Source of the DNA: Uranotaenia lowii
Lineage: Eukaryota > Arthropoda > Insecta > Diptera > Culicidae
DNA: 64,000 bases
Assembly (NCBI RefSeq): GCF_029784155.1
Contig: NC_073691.1
Coordinates: 20,240,006 to 20,304,005 of the forward strand
Reading direction: 5' to 3'
This document shows positions 12,701 to 27,200 of this stretch, in pieces; the stretch's first letter is position 1, and each line of letters begins with the position of its first letter. Position numbers and translations under genes: made by a program. Under the pieces are notes generated by a model, which ran no database searches, was not told the origin of the DNA, and saw only the letters and a program-made list of their open reading frames with translations.

Positions 12701-15700
12701 AATACTACAAGCTCATCCACTGTTGGCTAGTTGCAATTGGTGCAACATCGGTGCTCGATCGACATCAGGTGCATGGTTGTCCTGATCATCGCTGTGGAGG
12801 AAAGGGTAGTCCTGTGCATGGTGGGCTAGCTACGAGATCCGAAGCGAGGTTTCAACAAGGAAGGCAACGGTTCGATCTACAGCGACGGCGAGTTGGGTGA
12901 CACATTTATGCTACGATCGGTAAGCTACTATATAATCAGTGGTTCCTAAACAGTGATGAACTTGTGAGAAATTTTAAGATTATTTTTGATTCCAATATTT
13001 TTATGATATTATTCAATTTGGTGATTCTGGTTTTTAAAATAATATATGGTAAAACGAATTTTTGGTGGTAATTTATAACGGCGCATTTCCTTGAGATTAA
13101 ACCTGTTCGTTAGAACAATTGTCTCTTTTTTCTCGGCCTTTACCTTGGTTTTTCTTCACCTTGCTCCCTTATTGCAACATTTTGGTGATACAAAGTTGAA
13201 ATAATATTGGATTGATTTAATTGCGGATTTCTAACATGCCTACGGTCAAAGCTGTTAAGGATTCGAAGAATCCTTCGTTGAAGTATTTAATAGTCAAATT
13301 AAAAGAGATCCAGTCGTCCTTTTCTGATGTGTGGGAATTTGTGGAAACGTTTCAAGAGGATGCTACTCATGCGCAGATTTCGGTTCGACTTTCAGCGATT
13401 GATGATTTATTGGAAAGGTTTGGTGAAGTGTTAATTGATATAAAATCACATGAAGATTTTGGAGCGGATGTAGAACTTTACGATAAGGAGCGAAAAGAGC
13501 TCAGTGACCGGTATTATTTTGCAAAATCGTTTCTGATGGATAAAGCTAAGGTTCGTTTGGAGTTTTCAGAGCTTGATCAATCAGTTCGTGCAGGTGAACC
13601 TAATAATCGCAGTGGTTTTGATCACGTTAGGCTTCCACAGATAAAGCTGCAGTCTTTCAATGGAAACATTGACGAATGGCTTGGGTTTCGCGATCTCTAC
13701 CTCTCTCTTATCCATTGTAAACCTGATTTGCCAGAGGTTGAAAAATTCCACTACTTGAAAGGTTGTCTCCAAGGTGAACCAAAATCGTTGATTGATCCTC
13801 TACAAATCACAAGAGCTAATTACGTAGTTGCATGGGATATTCTGTTAAAGCGGTACAACAACAGCAAACAACTAAAAAAGAGGCAGGTGCAATCGCTTTT
13901 CAAGTTGTCTTCGGTTAGTAAAGAGTCCGTTAATGATCTTCTTCAACTATTGGAAGGGTTCGAGAGAATAGTTAACACTTTGGATCAGGTATTAGAGGCA
14001 AAGGATTACAAGGATCTTCTTTTGGTGAACTATCTCGTGTCTCTTCTTGATCCAGTAACTCGTAGGAGTTGGGAAGAAGAATCAGCCTCGAAGGAAGAAG
14101 ATACTTTATGCGATTTAACAGATTTTCTGCACAGGCGGGTTCGAGTTTTGGAAGCTCTTCCACCAAGGTTGAATGATACTAAGGGTGTACCTCCACAAAT
14201 GTCAGCTAAACAGAAAGTCAGTGTCAGAACATTTCATAATAATGTGAATATGAATGGGTTTAAATGTTCTGCTTGTAATGGTCAGCATCCCTTGCATCAG
14301 TGTCAGAAATTTTTGAAATTGTCTGTGTCAGAAAGGGATTCGGTTTTGAGAAATCACTCTTTATGTCGGAACTGTTTCAGAACATCTCATATGGCTCGAG
14401 ATTGTCAGTCAAAGTTTTCGTGTCGGAATTGTGGAGGTCGCCATCATACTCTGGTGTGTTTTAAGAGTAAAAACGGAGAAATTTCGGAATCTTCAAGGTC
14501 AGGTGAAACCAATGGCACTTCTAAGAGAGGAGAAACATCTTGTCAGGTTTCTAACACAGCTTCATCATCATGCTTGACATCGGGTGTCGGGCGCAAGGCT
14601 AATTGTCGGGTTCTTTTAGCAACTGCCGTGGTTCTCTTAGAAGATGAAATGGGAAATAGATATCCAGCTCGAGCGCTGCTCGATTCGGGGTCAGAAAGCA
14701 ATTTCATGTCGGAAAGATTGAGTCAGCGTTTGAAGATGAGTCGGAAAAGGGTAGATGTTGCGATACTTGGTATTGGTCGGACATCTACCAGGGTTAAACA
14801 CAAGGTTCAAGCAGTGGTGCGATCAAGGGTGAACAGTTACGTTAAGGAAATGGAATTCCTGGTTCTACCCAAGGTAACGGTCGATCTGCCAACTGCTACA
14901 GTTTCAACGGATGAATGGTCATTCCCGAATGGTATTGAGTTAGCGGATCCATCATTTTTTGAGTCGAAGGTGGTGGATTTGGTGTTTGGTATAGAGTCGT
15001 TCTTCGACTTCTTCGAAACGGGAAAACGGATTTCCATCGGAGACCAATTGCCTACACTAACAGAGTCAGTTTTCGGTTGGGTTGTTTCTGGAGGTTTATC
15101 GCAAAAGACTTCAGCACGGATTGCTTGCACTGTTTCAACGACAGAGTCTCTTGATACTCTTGTCGCTCGGTTCTGGGCTTGTGAGGAGCTAGGTTCGGAA
15201 AACCTTTACTCACGAGAGGAAAAGCGTTGCGAGGAAATTTTCCAGAAAACGGTACAGAGAGACGGCGATGGAAGGTACACAGTCTCTCTTCCTAAGAACG
15301 AAGAGGTTTTCCCCAACTTAGGCGATTCGAGGGAAATAGCCTTACGGCGCTTGGGCGCAACCGAGCGCAGACTAGCTAGGAGTCCGGAATTGCGTGAGCT
15401 GTATACCAAGTTCATGGACGAATATATACAGCTAGGGCACATGAGAGAAGTAAATGAAACGTCAGATACTAAACGCTGTTTTTTGCCACATCATCCGGTC
15501 GAGAAGGAGAGTAGTACGACTACTAAGTTGCGTGTAGTATTCGACGCCTCGTGTAAAACTACAACTGGTATTTCATTAAACGATGGGTTATTAACAGGTC
15601 CGGTTATCCAGGATGATCTTAGGGCGATAATACTCCGCTGTCGAATGTGTCAGATCATGGTCGTGGCTGACGTCGAGAAAATGTTTCGACAAATCAACGT

Positions 15701-18700
15701 AGCAAAGGAAGATCGCCCACTTCAGTCAATTCTATGGAGGAATTCACCATCGGAACCAGTAAAGACTTTCGAACTGAACACGGTAACGTACGGTACTAAA
15801 CCAGCTCCGTTTTTAGCTACTCGTACTCTAAAGCAGTTGGCGTTAGACGAAGCAGAGAGATATCCCCTGGCCTCGCGGGTATTTTCGGAAGATACATATA
15901 TGGACGATGTTGTATCTGGTGCAGACGATGCAAACGCAGCACTCAAACTGAGAATTCAGTTAGATAAAGCTGCAAAAGCTGGAGGATTTCGGTTACGAAA
16001 ATTCGCCTCAAATTGTGCAGAAGTCCTGCAAGGGCTTTCACAAGACAGTGTAGCTATTGAAGAGTCTTCAGATGGATCGGAGAAAGATCCTTCGATGAAG
16101 ATACTTGGGCTCACATGGTTACCGAAATCTGATGTCTTCAAGTACAACTTCAACATTCCTGAAATTCCAAAATCCTCGGTTTTAACAAAACGCAAGGTGC
16201 TGTCGGTATTAGCTACGCTTTTCGATCCATTGGGACTTCTTGGTGCTGCAATAACAACTGCTAAAATATTTATGCAGCAATTGTGGACGTTAAGGAATAG
16301 CGACGACCAAAGATTGGACTGGGATCAGCCATTGCCTCCAACGGTGGGTGAGGATTGGCTGAAATACTACGAACAACTGGTTTCTCTCAACAACATTCGT
16401 ATCAAACGGTGCAACATAATCCCAGGAGCCATCTACAAGGAAATCCACTGTTTTTCGGACGCTTCGGAGAAGGCGTATGGTGGCTGCGTCTATTTGAAAA
16501 GCGTCAACCCAAATGGAGAGGTTGAGATTTGTTTGTTGTCTGCCAAATCGAGGGTATCTCCGCTAGCAAGTCAGTCAATTCCACGTTTAGAATTGTGTGG
16601 GGCATTACTAACTGCCGAGCTTTTCAAATTTGTTCAAGACTCCATGAAGTTTGAATGTCCAGTTTACTTCTGGACAGATTCCACATGCGTGTGGCGATGG
16701 TTACAGGCTGTTCCATCTACCTGGACTACCTATGTGGCAAATCGAGTTGCCAAAATACAAAATCTCACAGAGGGATGTGAATGGAGGCATGTCCCTGGCG
16801 TCCACAACCCATCAGATCTGATTTCCCGCGGTATTTCTCCCGCCGAAATAGGTCATTCTCGTTTATGGTGGGAAGGTCCGTCATGGTTAGCACTTGAAAG
16901 GGAAAACTGGCCAGAACTACCAGATAATCACTTAACGGAGATTGGCGAAGAGGAAAGGCGCCGAACAACAGTAACAGTATTGGCAACAAACACTTCCAAG
17001 CATGAGTCAGATTTCAATTGTTGGTATTTTAGTTTGTATTCGGATTACACTAAAATGGTCAGATGTACGGCTTACTTGTTAAGATTTATGAAGCTGTTAA
17101 GGTCAAAGCGTCAGGTCAAATTTCAACCTTTCTTACAAACAGCTGAGATGGATGAAGCCGAAAGAGTTTTAGCAATGTGTGTTCAAAAAGAGTGTTTTGC
17201 TGAGGAGTTGAAGGCTCTTTCCAAGGGCGATTTTGTGTCAAGGCAATCGAAACTCAGGTGGTTCAATCCCAAATTATCCCCAGATGGGTTGTTGAGAATT
17301 GGTGGTAGATTGAGCAATTCGACCGAGTCAGAAGCTGCAAAACATCCGATAGTCTTACCAGCCCGTCACGATCTTACTCGACTAATCCTAGAACACTTTC
17401 ACCGCCGATTATTGCACGCAGGTCCTCAGCTGCTTTTAGCTACGGTTAGGTTGAAGTTTTGGCCTTTGGGAGGAAGAAGCGTAGCTCGCCAGGTTATTCA
17501 AAAATGTCACACATGCTTCAAGGCTCGCCCCACACCAATTCAGCAGTTCATGGCAGAACTGCCGGCTTCACGCGTAACGGTTTCGCGTGCGTTTAGTAAG
17601 ACAGGAGTGGATTATTTCGGTCCAATATATATTCGCCCGGCTCCCAGACGCCCAGTAGTTAAGGCATACGTTGCTATTTTTGTATGCATGTCCACTAAAG
17701 CAGTACATCTCGAGCTTGTGTCAGATCTATCAACAGAACGGTTCGTACAGGCCTTGCGCAGGTTTGTCGGAAGAAGAGGAAAATGCTCAGAGATATTTTC
17801 AGACAACGGTACGAACTTTGTCGGAGCTAGAAATCAAATGTCAGAATTATTAAGTCTGATGAAGAGTCAGAATCATAGAGAAAAGGTTTACAAGGAATGT
17901 GGTAGCGATGGAATCAAATGGCATTTCAATCCCCCTAGTGCCCCACATTTTGGAGGTTTGTGGGAGGCAGCGGTGCGTTCCGCAAAAAAGCATATTTTGA
18001 GGGTTATCGGGGAAAACCCCGTTAGTACGGAAGATTTTACGACGCTTCTGGTTCAGGTTGAAGCTTGTTTAAATTCGCGGCCCATTACACCACTTTCGAA
18101 CGATCCTAATGATCTAGAACCTTTGACACCAGGTCATTTTATTATCGGAGAGTCCTTACAGTCCATGCCAGATAAAACCTACGAACAAACACCAGATAAC
18201 AGGCTCAACCAAATGCAGCTGATGCAGAAAAATGTTCACCTGATTTGGAACCGGTGGCGTAGGGAATATTTATGTCTACTTCAAGCTAGAACAAAAAGAT
18301 GGAAACCTTCTGTATCTGTTGATATTGGTAGCCTAGTCATCATTAAAGATGAAAATGTTCCTCCCTGTAGATGGAAAATGGGCAGAGTTGTTGAGCTTCA
18401 CCCGGGACAGGATGGTATCACTCGGGTTGTTACGCTGAAAACGGAGTCAGGTTTAAAAAAGCGACCTGTTGAAAAGTTGTGTCTGTTACCAATGTCAGAT
18501 TGTAATGAAAATACAGATCAGAATGCGTCAGAAAAAGATACAGAGTGAGTTATGTCAGCTATCCGTCAGAACTGTGTCAGATTTTGTGTCAGATTGGGAA
18601 ATGAAAATATTCAGATTGGAATATTTTTTGTCAGAATAATGTCAGACTTCTGGTTGGATAAAATGGAAAATATGTCTGACTTCAACGTCGGTTGATAATG

Positions 18701-21140
18701 AATATTGAGTTAAACGAGTACATAAAAATCAGTTCGAGTTTAGTCAGTTATTGAGTCAGTTAAGTTCACCAACAAATTCTCACAAGTCATTCTTAAGGTA
18801 AAATTTAATCGATACAGAAATTCATTATTAATTTCTGGGTGGGTGAGGATGTTCTGTTTGGGAACCACTGTATTTTAGCATAAACCCGATTAAAGAGAAG
18901 CGGAGGTATTGGGAGATCAACGTGAAATGATCTAATGATATACATAAGTACTCTCGCATTTCGGAGCTTAAGTCCCATGCATGCCCTTTCCTTCCACCGT
19001 ACACGATAATAGGCGTCGTTATCGGAGGAAACGATCATCGATGATCAGCAATGATCGGCCGGACGAGTGATAAGAGCGTGAGTTCCTGATAACAATGCAA
19101 TTGCTTCGAACAATACTTCTTACAACTGCAGAGCCGAGAACGACTGAACCGACGAGCGATCCACCAGTTGACCACCGACTACCGACCGATCGACGCGAAC
19201 ATAATTAAGCCCTGGCCGGGTAACTAAAAGGCCTTCTCGTTCTTAAGTTAAAATTTATACCTAAGTAAAACGTTAAGTAAACTTATACCGTTAAGTCCAA
19301 AAAATCCGCGAGTTTTAATCTATCCATGGAAACCCCATCCTACCAGGGGACTTGCATGCTGCACGAGCAATAGTGACTGGATTTTTTGGGCACCCAAGGG
19401 ACGGTTGGATCCAGGTTGGACGAACCATTATCGGACGGAGTTACAGCTGCCAGGTTGGTGGTAAGAGGCCCATCCGGACATAAACATACAGAGTCAGCCT
19501 TATCTCGTTTCTGTTGAGAAACTAAGACGGTATCTCCAATCATGATCTTCGACTCCTGGGCGTGGCGACGGTTATCTTCACGTACATTACGATCAAACTT
19601 CGCAATTCGATCTCGGTCACGAAGTTCACCATCGTCCTTATGTCTGATCTCGGTGCGAACATCCGGTAATAAACTCCTGACTACTCGTCCGAACCTCAAT
19701 TCAGCTGGTGGCACCTTCGTCACATGGTGAGGCCACGTATTGTACGCAGCTACGTAGTCAGCAAGAGCTTCCTTCCAGTTCTGTTTACCAAGCTTTGCTA
19801 TTGCTGTTATTTTGTTTATGCCTTGCATACTTCTCTCGACCAATCCATTTTCCGTTGGGTTCAATGGCGTGCTGTGTATCAACTTTACACCCCAAGCTTC
19901 CTTGAGCCAAACCTTGAGCTCAACGCTGCTGAAAGGTGGGCCGTTATCAGCCTTTAGCGTCTTGGGGATGTACATAATATGTATTGAAAACTCGTTTCAA
20001 GGCTCTCTTCCGCTTCCGTGTCGGTTTTATCCATAGGGATGGCGACCAGAAAACGTGAATAGTTATCCGTTAGTACCAATGCCTTCCAGTTGTGGAGATC
20101 GGATGCCGATGAAAAATCTATCGATACATAATCCCAAGGATTGGTCGGCAACTCTGTCATCGTTATAGGTGGCGGGCGGCTGTATGACGTAACAAGCTGA
20201 CACTCAGGACAATTTTTGACAAATCTTTCGACCTCCCGGTCCATACCAGGCCACCATAAGCCTTGCCTCAAGATATGTTTCATACTGGACATGCCTGGAT
20301 GGTTTTGGTGAGCTAAACGCAAAGCCTGCGTGCGAAGTGCTAATGGCAAAACCATTTTCTCCTCCTTCATAAGAATATCTCCCTGCAGATACAACTTGTC
20401 TTGAAACGGCTGGTAATTCAATATTTCCGTTGGCCTCTTATCGTCTTTACTAAGATTTGCGATCACCGCCTGGAGCTCGACATCTTTTGATGATTCTTCC
20501 TTAACCTGTTCGCTAGTCAGTGCCAAAAGCTGGTCACTGATTGAACCAGGATGCGCAACAACTGGACATAGTTCGTGAGCTTCCATTTCGGCACCGTATG
20601 GCGGATCGTTTCGTTGAATACCAATTCTTGAAGCTGCATCAGCTATATTATCACATCCTGCTACATGTTCAAAATCGTACCAAAAGTGATCCGTCCGAAG
20701 AAGCCAACCCTCCGCTCTAGACATAATTCTTTTGCCAACGTCTTTACAAGCTTTGTTCTTCATGAACATCAAGGCTTCACTGTCAGAACGCAATATGAAA
20801 CGACGACCAAGAAGGTAATATGCAAACCGCTCCATTGACCAAACAATGGCATGTGCTTCACGGTGCAACTGAGGATATCTGCTTTCCGCACTCGTTAAAC
20901 TTTTGGAAGCGCAAGCAATGATGCGTTGTCGCCCAGAGCTGCGATCCACCTGGACCAGGACCGCTACTAGACCCCAACGCGAGGCATCTGAATAGAGAAT
21001 GGTAGAGTCTGGAAGGTCGTTGTGCCAGATCCCGGTGAAGGTCGTCGAACTGGTGCCATGGAAGGTCATCGTTTTGCAGCAGGGGCGAGAGCTTGTTCCG
21101 GTGCGTGCGTTGAAGAGAAGTAGCCTCATCTTCAGAAGGG

Positions 21141-21176
<36 letters not shown>

Positions 21177-21222
21177 CTGGGGATTTTCAACCAATAGGCT
21201 GATTCATCCCTAATCCGTACGT

Positions 21223-21278
<56 letters not shown>

Positions 21279-24200
21279 AAAAATAGGGAAAAGGATAGAG
21301 CTGATAGAGAAGATCTTATGGCTTTGCTGGTTTTATATTCTTATAATATTGAAAGGATAGGGAAAGATAGTGCACACGTTTTTGTTAAATTTGAGGGAGA
21401 AGGTTGGTAATCTTTAGAAAGTCTAGTAATTTTTGCTCTTCATCTGGACAATTTGAAAGAATTTGTCGAAGATTGTTTGCTAGTTGACTTAGCTTTCTTT
21501 GCTCGTCATATATAGGGCAGTTAACAAGGATGTGTTTAATAGATATAACACAGTCACAACACGGACAAACTGGGGGTGGTTCCCTATCAAGGAGATAGGA
21601 CTGGGTGAGTCTCGTGTGGCCGATCCTAAGTCTGGTAAGGGCTATTCGTTCTTTGGGACTTTTTCGATCTACCCATTTCAAGGGGATATTCTTGACCTCA
21701 CGTAACTTGGCATCAAGATTCGCTGCCCATTTGCCTTCCCAGGAGATGGAGATATTTTTCACAGTATCACGGTAGGCATCTTGTTGGGGTATGGCTATTT
21801 GTAGTGGGTCAAGGTCGGTCCCAGCGGATGCTAGTCGGTCGGCCGACTCATTGCCAGGTATACCCGTGTGTCCCGGTATCCAGACCAGGGTAGCTCTTCT
21901 GTTTAAGGCTTCATATGTTATGGATGATACCCAGGGATGCTTTATATTACCAGCGGATACAGATTTTAAAACGCTAAGCGAGTCAGAAAAGATGGTAGGG
22001 GTTGATTCACATTCAATATTCAGCAGGGCATCCAATAGAGCGTAGGCTTCCGCACTGAATACGGAGCACTGGGGTGGTAGGACTATGCTACGAGGGTTGG
22101 GAGGGTCATGTATTCCACATCCGACTTTGCCATCAGCAGTTTTGGAGCCGTCAGTAAATATGTGTTGGGTGTTCTTGTATTTTTTATCAATAAGATCATA
22201 GTAGTGTGGTAGGACAGTGTGTGGGTGTTGGCCAGCTTTGATTTTTTGTGAAAGAGATAAGTCAATTGAAGGAACTTTTTCGGTCCAGTATCGGAAAGCG
22301 GTCTCTCTCCTGGGACAGATAGTTGGTAGGGAAGTGTAAGTTAGTTCTTGAACTAGGGCTTCGGTGCGGTTAACTAGAGGGGAATCTCTGTTGCCTCCGA
22401 TGGCAAGCCAACGAAGAGATTTTGATGCAAGGTGTTTGGCAACCAGGTAGGTGAATGGGAGTTGGCCAGATTCGGCCATGATCGATACGATTGGACTTGT
22501 TATGAAGGCAGAGCCGACTGTTCTAATGCACCTGTTATAGAGGGGTTCAAGTTTTTGGTAGAGACGGGGACCGCATTTGCTAACGAATCCCAATCCGTAA
22601 AGAATGGATGGGAGTAGCCATCCATGAACAAATCTAAGAAGAGAATCGCGATTTGCTAGACTGGGGGTCTTGCTTAAAATGTTTAAGATGTTTATCTTGT
22701 TTTTGGTATTTTTCCTTACTTGTTCCAGATGTGTTCGAAAGCTTAACCGATCGTCAATCCAAATGCCCAATAGTCGGGTGGAGTGAACTAAGGGGATAGT
22801 TTGGCTGTATATTTTTATAGGAGGGAGCTTTCTAAGTTTTTTCCGATTGGGACCGAGGTGTAAGAGCTTCGATTTGTCAGGGGAAAACTGGAAACCAACC
22901 GTGGGTGCCCAGCTGGCTACCCTATCTAGGGTAATTTGGAGTCTGTTTCGTGCCAATCGAGCGTAAACAGAGCTCGATGCCAATAGGATGTCATCGGCAT
23001 AGATCAGGATTTTAGTGTTAATAGGGATGATCTTAAAGATGGTATTAATGGCGATAAGGAATAAGGTAGGAGAAATAACAGATCCCTGAGGAACTCCTGT
23101 GGAGACTGGTTTTGGGTTGGATACAGTAGCGTTAACAAGTACCTGAATAGTACGATTGGAGAGGAAGCTTTGTATGTATTGATATAGTCGACCAGATATG
23201 CCCCACTCACGGAGGGAATTCAGTATTGTACCTTGGTCGACGCGATCGAACGCTTTGGATAGGTCCAGGGACAGCAATTCGATGTGTAGGTTTCGATCTA
23301 AAGCATTATCCAGAATGCTCTCCAGTTGGCAAAAATAGTCGTCCGAGGATCGACCAGCGCGGAAGGCATATTGTCGATCGTCCAAGAGGTGGTATTTATC
23401 AAGAACGGAGTTGAGTCGGTGGTTGACCAACCTCTCCATTATCTTACCCGAACAATCAATCAGGGTTATAGGGCGATAGCTATCGATATTATTTGGGTCT
23501 TTTTGTGGCTTGGGGATGGGAATAACTAGGCCGCGCTTCCAAATGTTGGGTATCGATCCATTTTCCCATATCTGGTTAATGATCTTCAAAAAGGTGGTTT
23601 TGGCGGATAGAGACAGGTTTTTTAAAAAAGGATAGCCGATGTCATCAAGCCCGGAGGAGACCCCTTTGACTTTCTGTAGAGCACAGTTTAGTTCATCTAG
23701 ACTGAAGTCGGAGTTGTATGGGAGATCAATTGGGGAAGGTTGTGTAGGGGGAAAAGGGGGGTGTGATAATGGGGTTAGGTCAGGGATGGTATTGCTGGGG
23801 GGAGTAGCGTTGATTGAGGAGAAGTGTTGGCAGAAGGCTTCAGCAAGGAGTGAGGGATCATTGGTGTAGTGTCGGTTTAGGAGTAAGTGAAATTGATTTT
23901 TACGAGGCTCACCATTCAGAATTTTTATCTTGTTCCAGAGGAGTTTAGATGGTGTGTTGGGGTTGATTTGCTCGGTGAATTCTAACCAGCTGTTGTTTTT
24001 GGCAGAGCGTACAGCAGTTTTTGCAGACGATCTGGCATTTTTGAAGGCAATTAGAGCCGCTTCCTTGTTGGGATGATCGTTTGGTAGACGGCGAAGGAGC
24101 CGGAGAGCTTTCCTTCGTTTCTTTATAGCGTCTTTCACTTCTGGTCCCCACCAAGGGACAGAGGTTTTACCTGGTTTCCCGCTAGTGCGAGGAATGTAGT

Positions 24201-27200
24201 TCGACCCTGCCTCCAGCAGTATCTCATTGAATTGTTGGATAGAGATGGAGTCATTTAAGGAAAGGAGGTGGTCAACGTGATATTGATAATCAGTCCAATT
24301 GGCTTCTTGATACTTCCACCGTGGTCTGGTGGCAGCAATGGGGGTAGGGTGATGGATGTTGATAAGGATGGGGAAATGATCGCTACCTCCATTATCCTCC
24401 AGCGATCTCCAATGGAATTTAGGACCCAGGCTCCAGGAGACCAGGCTGAGGTCGATGGCTGAAGTATTGCCAGTGCGGGGACATAGACGGGTGGAAGACC
24501 CGTCATTCAAGATGGTGAGGAAATTGGTTTGAGCAAAGTCGGATATAAAGTCACCTTTTCGATTGGTACTTACGCCTCCCCACTCGGTGGAGTGGGCGTT
24601 GAAGTCCCCAAGCAGGAAAATAGGGGTAGGTATTTGGGGGATCAGATCTTCAAACCCCTTCGCATAGTCCTCGAAAGAGAGAGAAGGGGATGCGTAAATA
24701 GATAATACTGAGATTTTGATCGGGGCTTCAAGTCGGACACATATGGCATCAAGGGTGGAATGTATGGGTATTGGTGAGTATGGAACACCGTTTTTAATTC
24801 CCAGGCCGACACCTCTGCTGTAGGGGTTGGAGGGGTTTTTGTGGGATAAGAATTGATATCCTTTAATTATGTTGCATTGGGTTGTTGAGTGTGGGACTAA
24901 AGTTTCTTGGATGGCTATCACTATTGGTGAATGCTTCGAGACTAATAGTTGGATTTCAGGTAGTCGGGAATTTAAACCTAAAATATTCCACTGGAGGGCG
25001 AAATTAGTTGTGGTTTTATTGGTTGGGCTATGGCGACTGATAGTATTCATGATTTGTGGATTGAGACTATGGTGTAAATGAGTGGTGGAATTATAGGTTG
25101 GAGCAAGGTTGGTAGTGAACGGAAGCTATTTGAATTGTAAAGGCGGGTCTAAAGAATTTTTGGGACTTACCAGTTTTTAGGTTTGGTTGGTGATGTTAGG
25201 TTTACCTTGTTGTCTGGGCGGGAGGTTGTGGGTTGTTGCGGGGGTTCTAGCGGTTGAATTTTGATTTGGTTGGGAATTGGTTTCTGGTCTGCGTTTCCTT
25301 TTCTTTTTGGGTTCTTGGGGTTTGCTGCTTGTTCCGGTGGGAGAATCGTCCGATGATGTTTTCCAAAACCTCTTGGCGATAGATGTTTTGCTGACGGTTG
25401 ATTTGTTGCTATCTGTGCTGGAATCGCTTTCGGAGTTGTTGAGAGTATCGTCATCCTGTTCCATTTCCTTGGCTTGTTGTGAGAAGGTGGCTATTTGTGC
25501 TGTGAGGAAAACGACTTGTCTACGAAGCTCGGCGATTTCTTGGTCCTTGCTTTCAGTGGAAGAACTAGTGCTGGCAAGAATCAAGCGTTGCTGGATAGAT
25601 GTGTTTCGGTTTTGACGATTGCGATGCTCCTTGATGGCTTCAGCATGGGAGATACCAAGGTCGGTTCTAATTTTGATGATTTCCTGTTCAGTTTTGAAAA
25701 CTGGACAAGAACGGCTGTTGGATGGGTGAGCGTTTTGGCAGTTCACACAATTGGATGGTAGTTTACAGTTCGGATGAATTTCATTGTCACCGCAGATGAG
25801 ACAGATCAGTTCGTTCTTGCAGTACTTTTTAGTATGCCCGAACTTTCCGCATTGGAGGCAGGTCATGGGACGGGGATAGTAAGGACGGGTTCGGGCTTGC
25901 AGGAAACCAAAACGGATGTGGGTGGGAACGGTGGTTCCTCGAATGGTCAGGACAAAAGTATTGGTTGGAGTTTCTTTGCCATCGGTCTTGTTGATGAATC
26001 GGTATACGTTAGTGACTCCTTGGCTAGCCAAGTCTTCAGCTAACTGTTCGTTAGTAGCTCCGGCCGCTTCTGGGCACGTAACCACACACTTACATGTGTT
26101 AAGAGAAGGGTGTACGGTGATGGAGATGGGGGTGGAATCGATTAACTGGTTTACTGCTAGGAGTTTTTCAACTTGTTTAGGCGACCTAACTTTAAGTAAG
26201 TAGGCTTGCCCTTTATCACAAGGATGCCCGCCGGCGATTTGGCCAGCAGCAAGTTCAATAGTTTTCGAAATTATGAAGGGATAAGTGGGAATTTTATTGG
26301 GAGGAGTAGGTTTGAGCAAGAGGAATTGCATTTCCCCGTGTTCTCCGCTGGGGTCCATCCATTCGGGAATCCGTCGTTGATTTGAGCTGGAAGGGATTGG
26401 GGCCCGGCCCCAAGGGGGAGAATTTTCCCCCATTGAAGGGTGACGCTATGCGGGAATAACTATGCACACAGGTAGTGAAAGTCACTTGGTTAGGATGTCC
26501 GTGATTGCGAAAAGCAAATGATCGAATCGAATAGTCACTTCAGAATAGGCGCGCACTGCTATGGAAAAAACGTCCTTTCACAACGGCGGTTCGAAGAAGA
26601 CTCGTGTCAGAAGGGGCCGCTGGAGGCAGTTAGAAGGCTGCGGAATGCGTGTTAAGGAGGAGTGTTAAGATTCGTCTCATCAAAGCAATCGATGAGATGA
26701 ATAGCAACACACGCTAGAAATAAACTATTCCAAGTTCTAACACCAACCAGAACAAATCTCTTCTTTCCACTGCTCAAAAAGCCTTCAACCACAAAACTTC
26801 TGTTCTCTGACAATAGAAAAAGTGTTTGAGAGAATCGAGGTTATCATCAACGATGTTATGCATCGCTAGTACAATGGACCTTTCCAGTATCCACCTATCG
26901 ATGAGATCAGTTGAGGGGCCGTCTTAGCTATGAATCATCCGACAGGATGAAAATTCCAGAAAAAAGTCTAGAGTTATTCTTATTCAGTTTTTTTTACAGA
27001 AACTTTGCGTCGGGTTGATGGTTATCTCGTGATATAACAAATGACAATTACAGCAACACGATCTACTTCTACTCGAAGCACCATGTACACAATCCTTTTT
27101 TTTGGAATCGTCACAGCATATTTAAAGGTTTCATTCGATTGTTTTTGTTAACATCTTGGCAATGGAAAACGTGCTTCAGTCGATTCGCCACGTGCATCTA

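Larger units (their letters stand above)
11589..19486 (+). mobile_element. Complete BEL/Pao LTR retrotransposon
   Basis: A 7.9-kb element bounded by two 637-bp LTRs (11589-12225 and 18850-19486) and a 5-bp target duplication TACAG (11584-11588 and 19487-19491). It has a primer-binding site, a single long gag-pol frame and a polypurine tract. The LTRs read the same over every stretch compared by eye, and the frame is unbroken, so the insertion is recent. It sits, in opposite orientation, inside the pol gene of a gypsy-type element within Lrrk intron 3. Confidence 0.95.
21144..26606 (-). mobile_element. Full-length two-ORF LINE (I-clade type) with a double poly(A) tail
   Basis: A minus-strand non-LTR retrotransposon inserted in gypsy pol, flanked by the 12-bp duplication TCAGAAGGGGCC. 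It has a short 5' leader (about 170 bases), ORF1 (25177-26433), ORF2 (21385-25050) and an A-rich 3' end. The tail is unusual: a 50-base A tract (21224-21273), then 47 bases of other sequence, then a second 33-base A tract (21144-21176) next to the target duplication. Confidence 0.92.
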
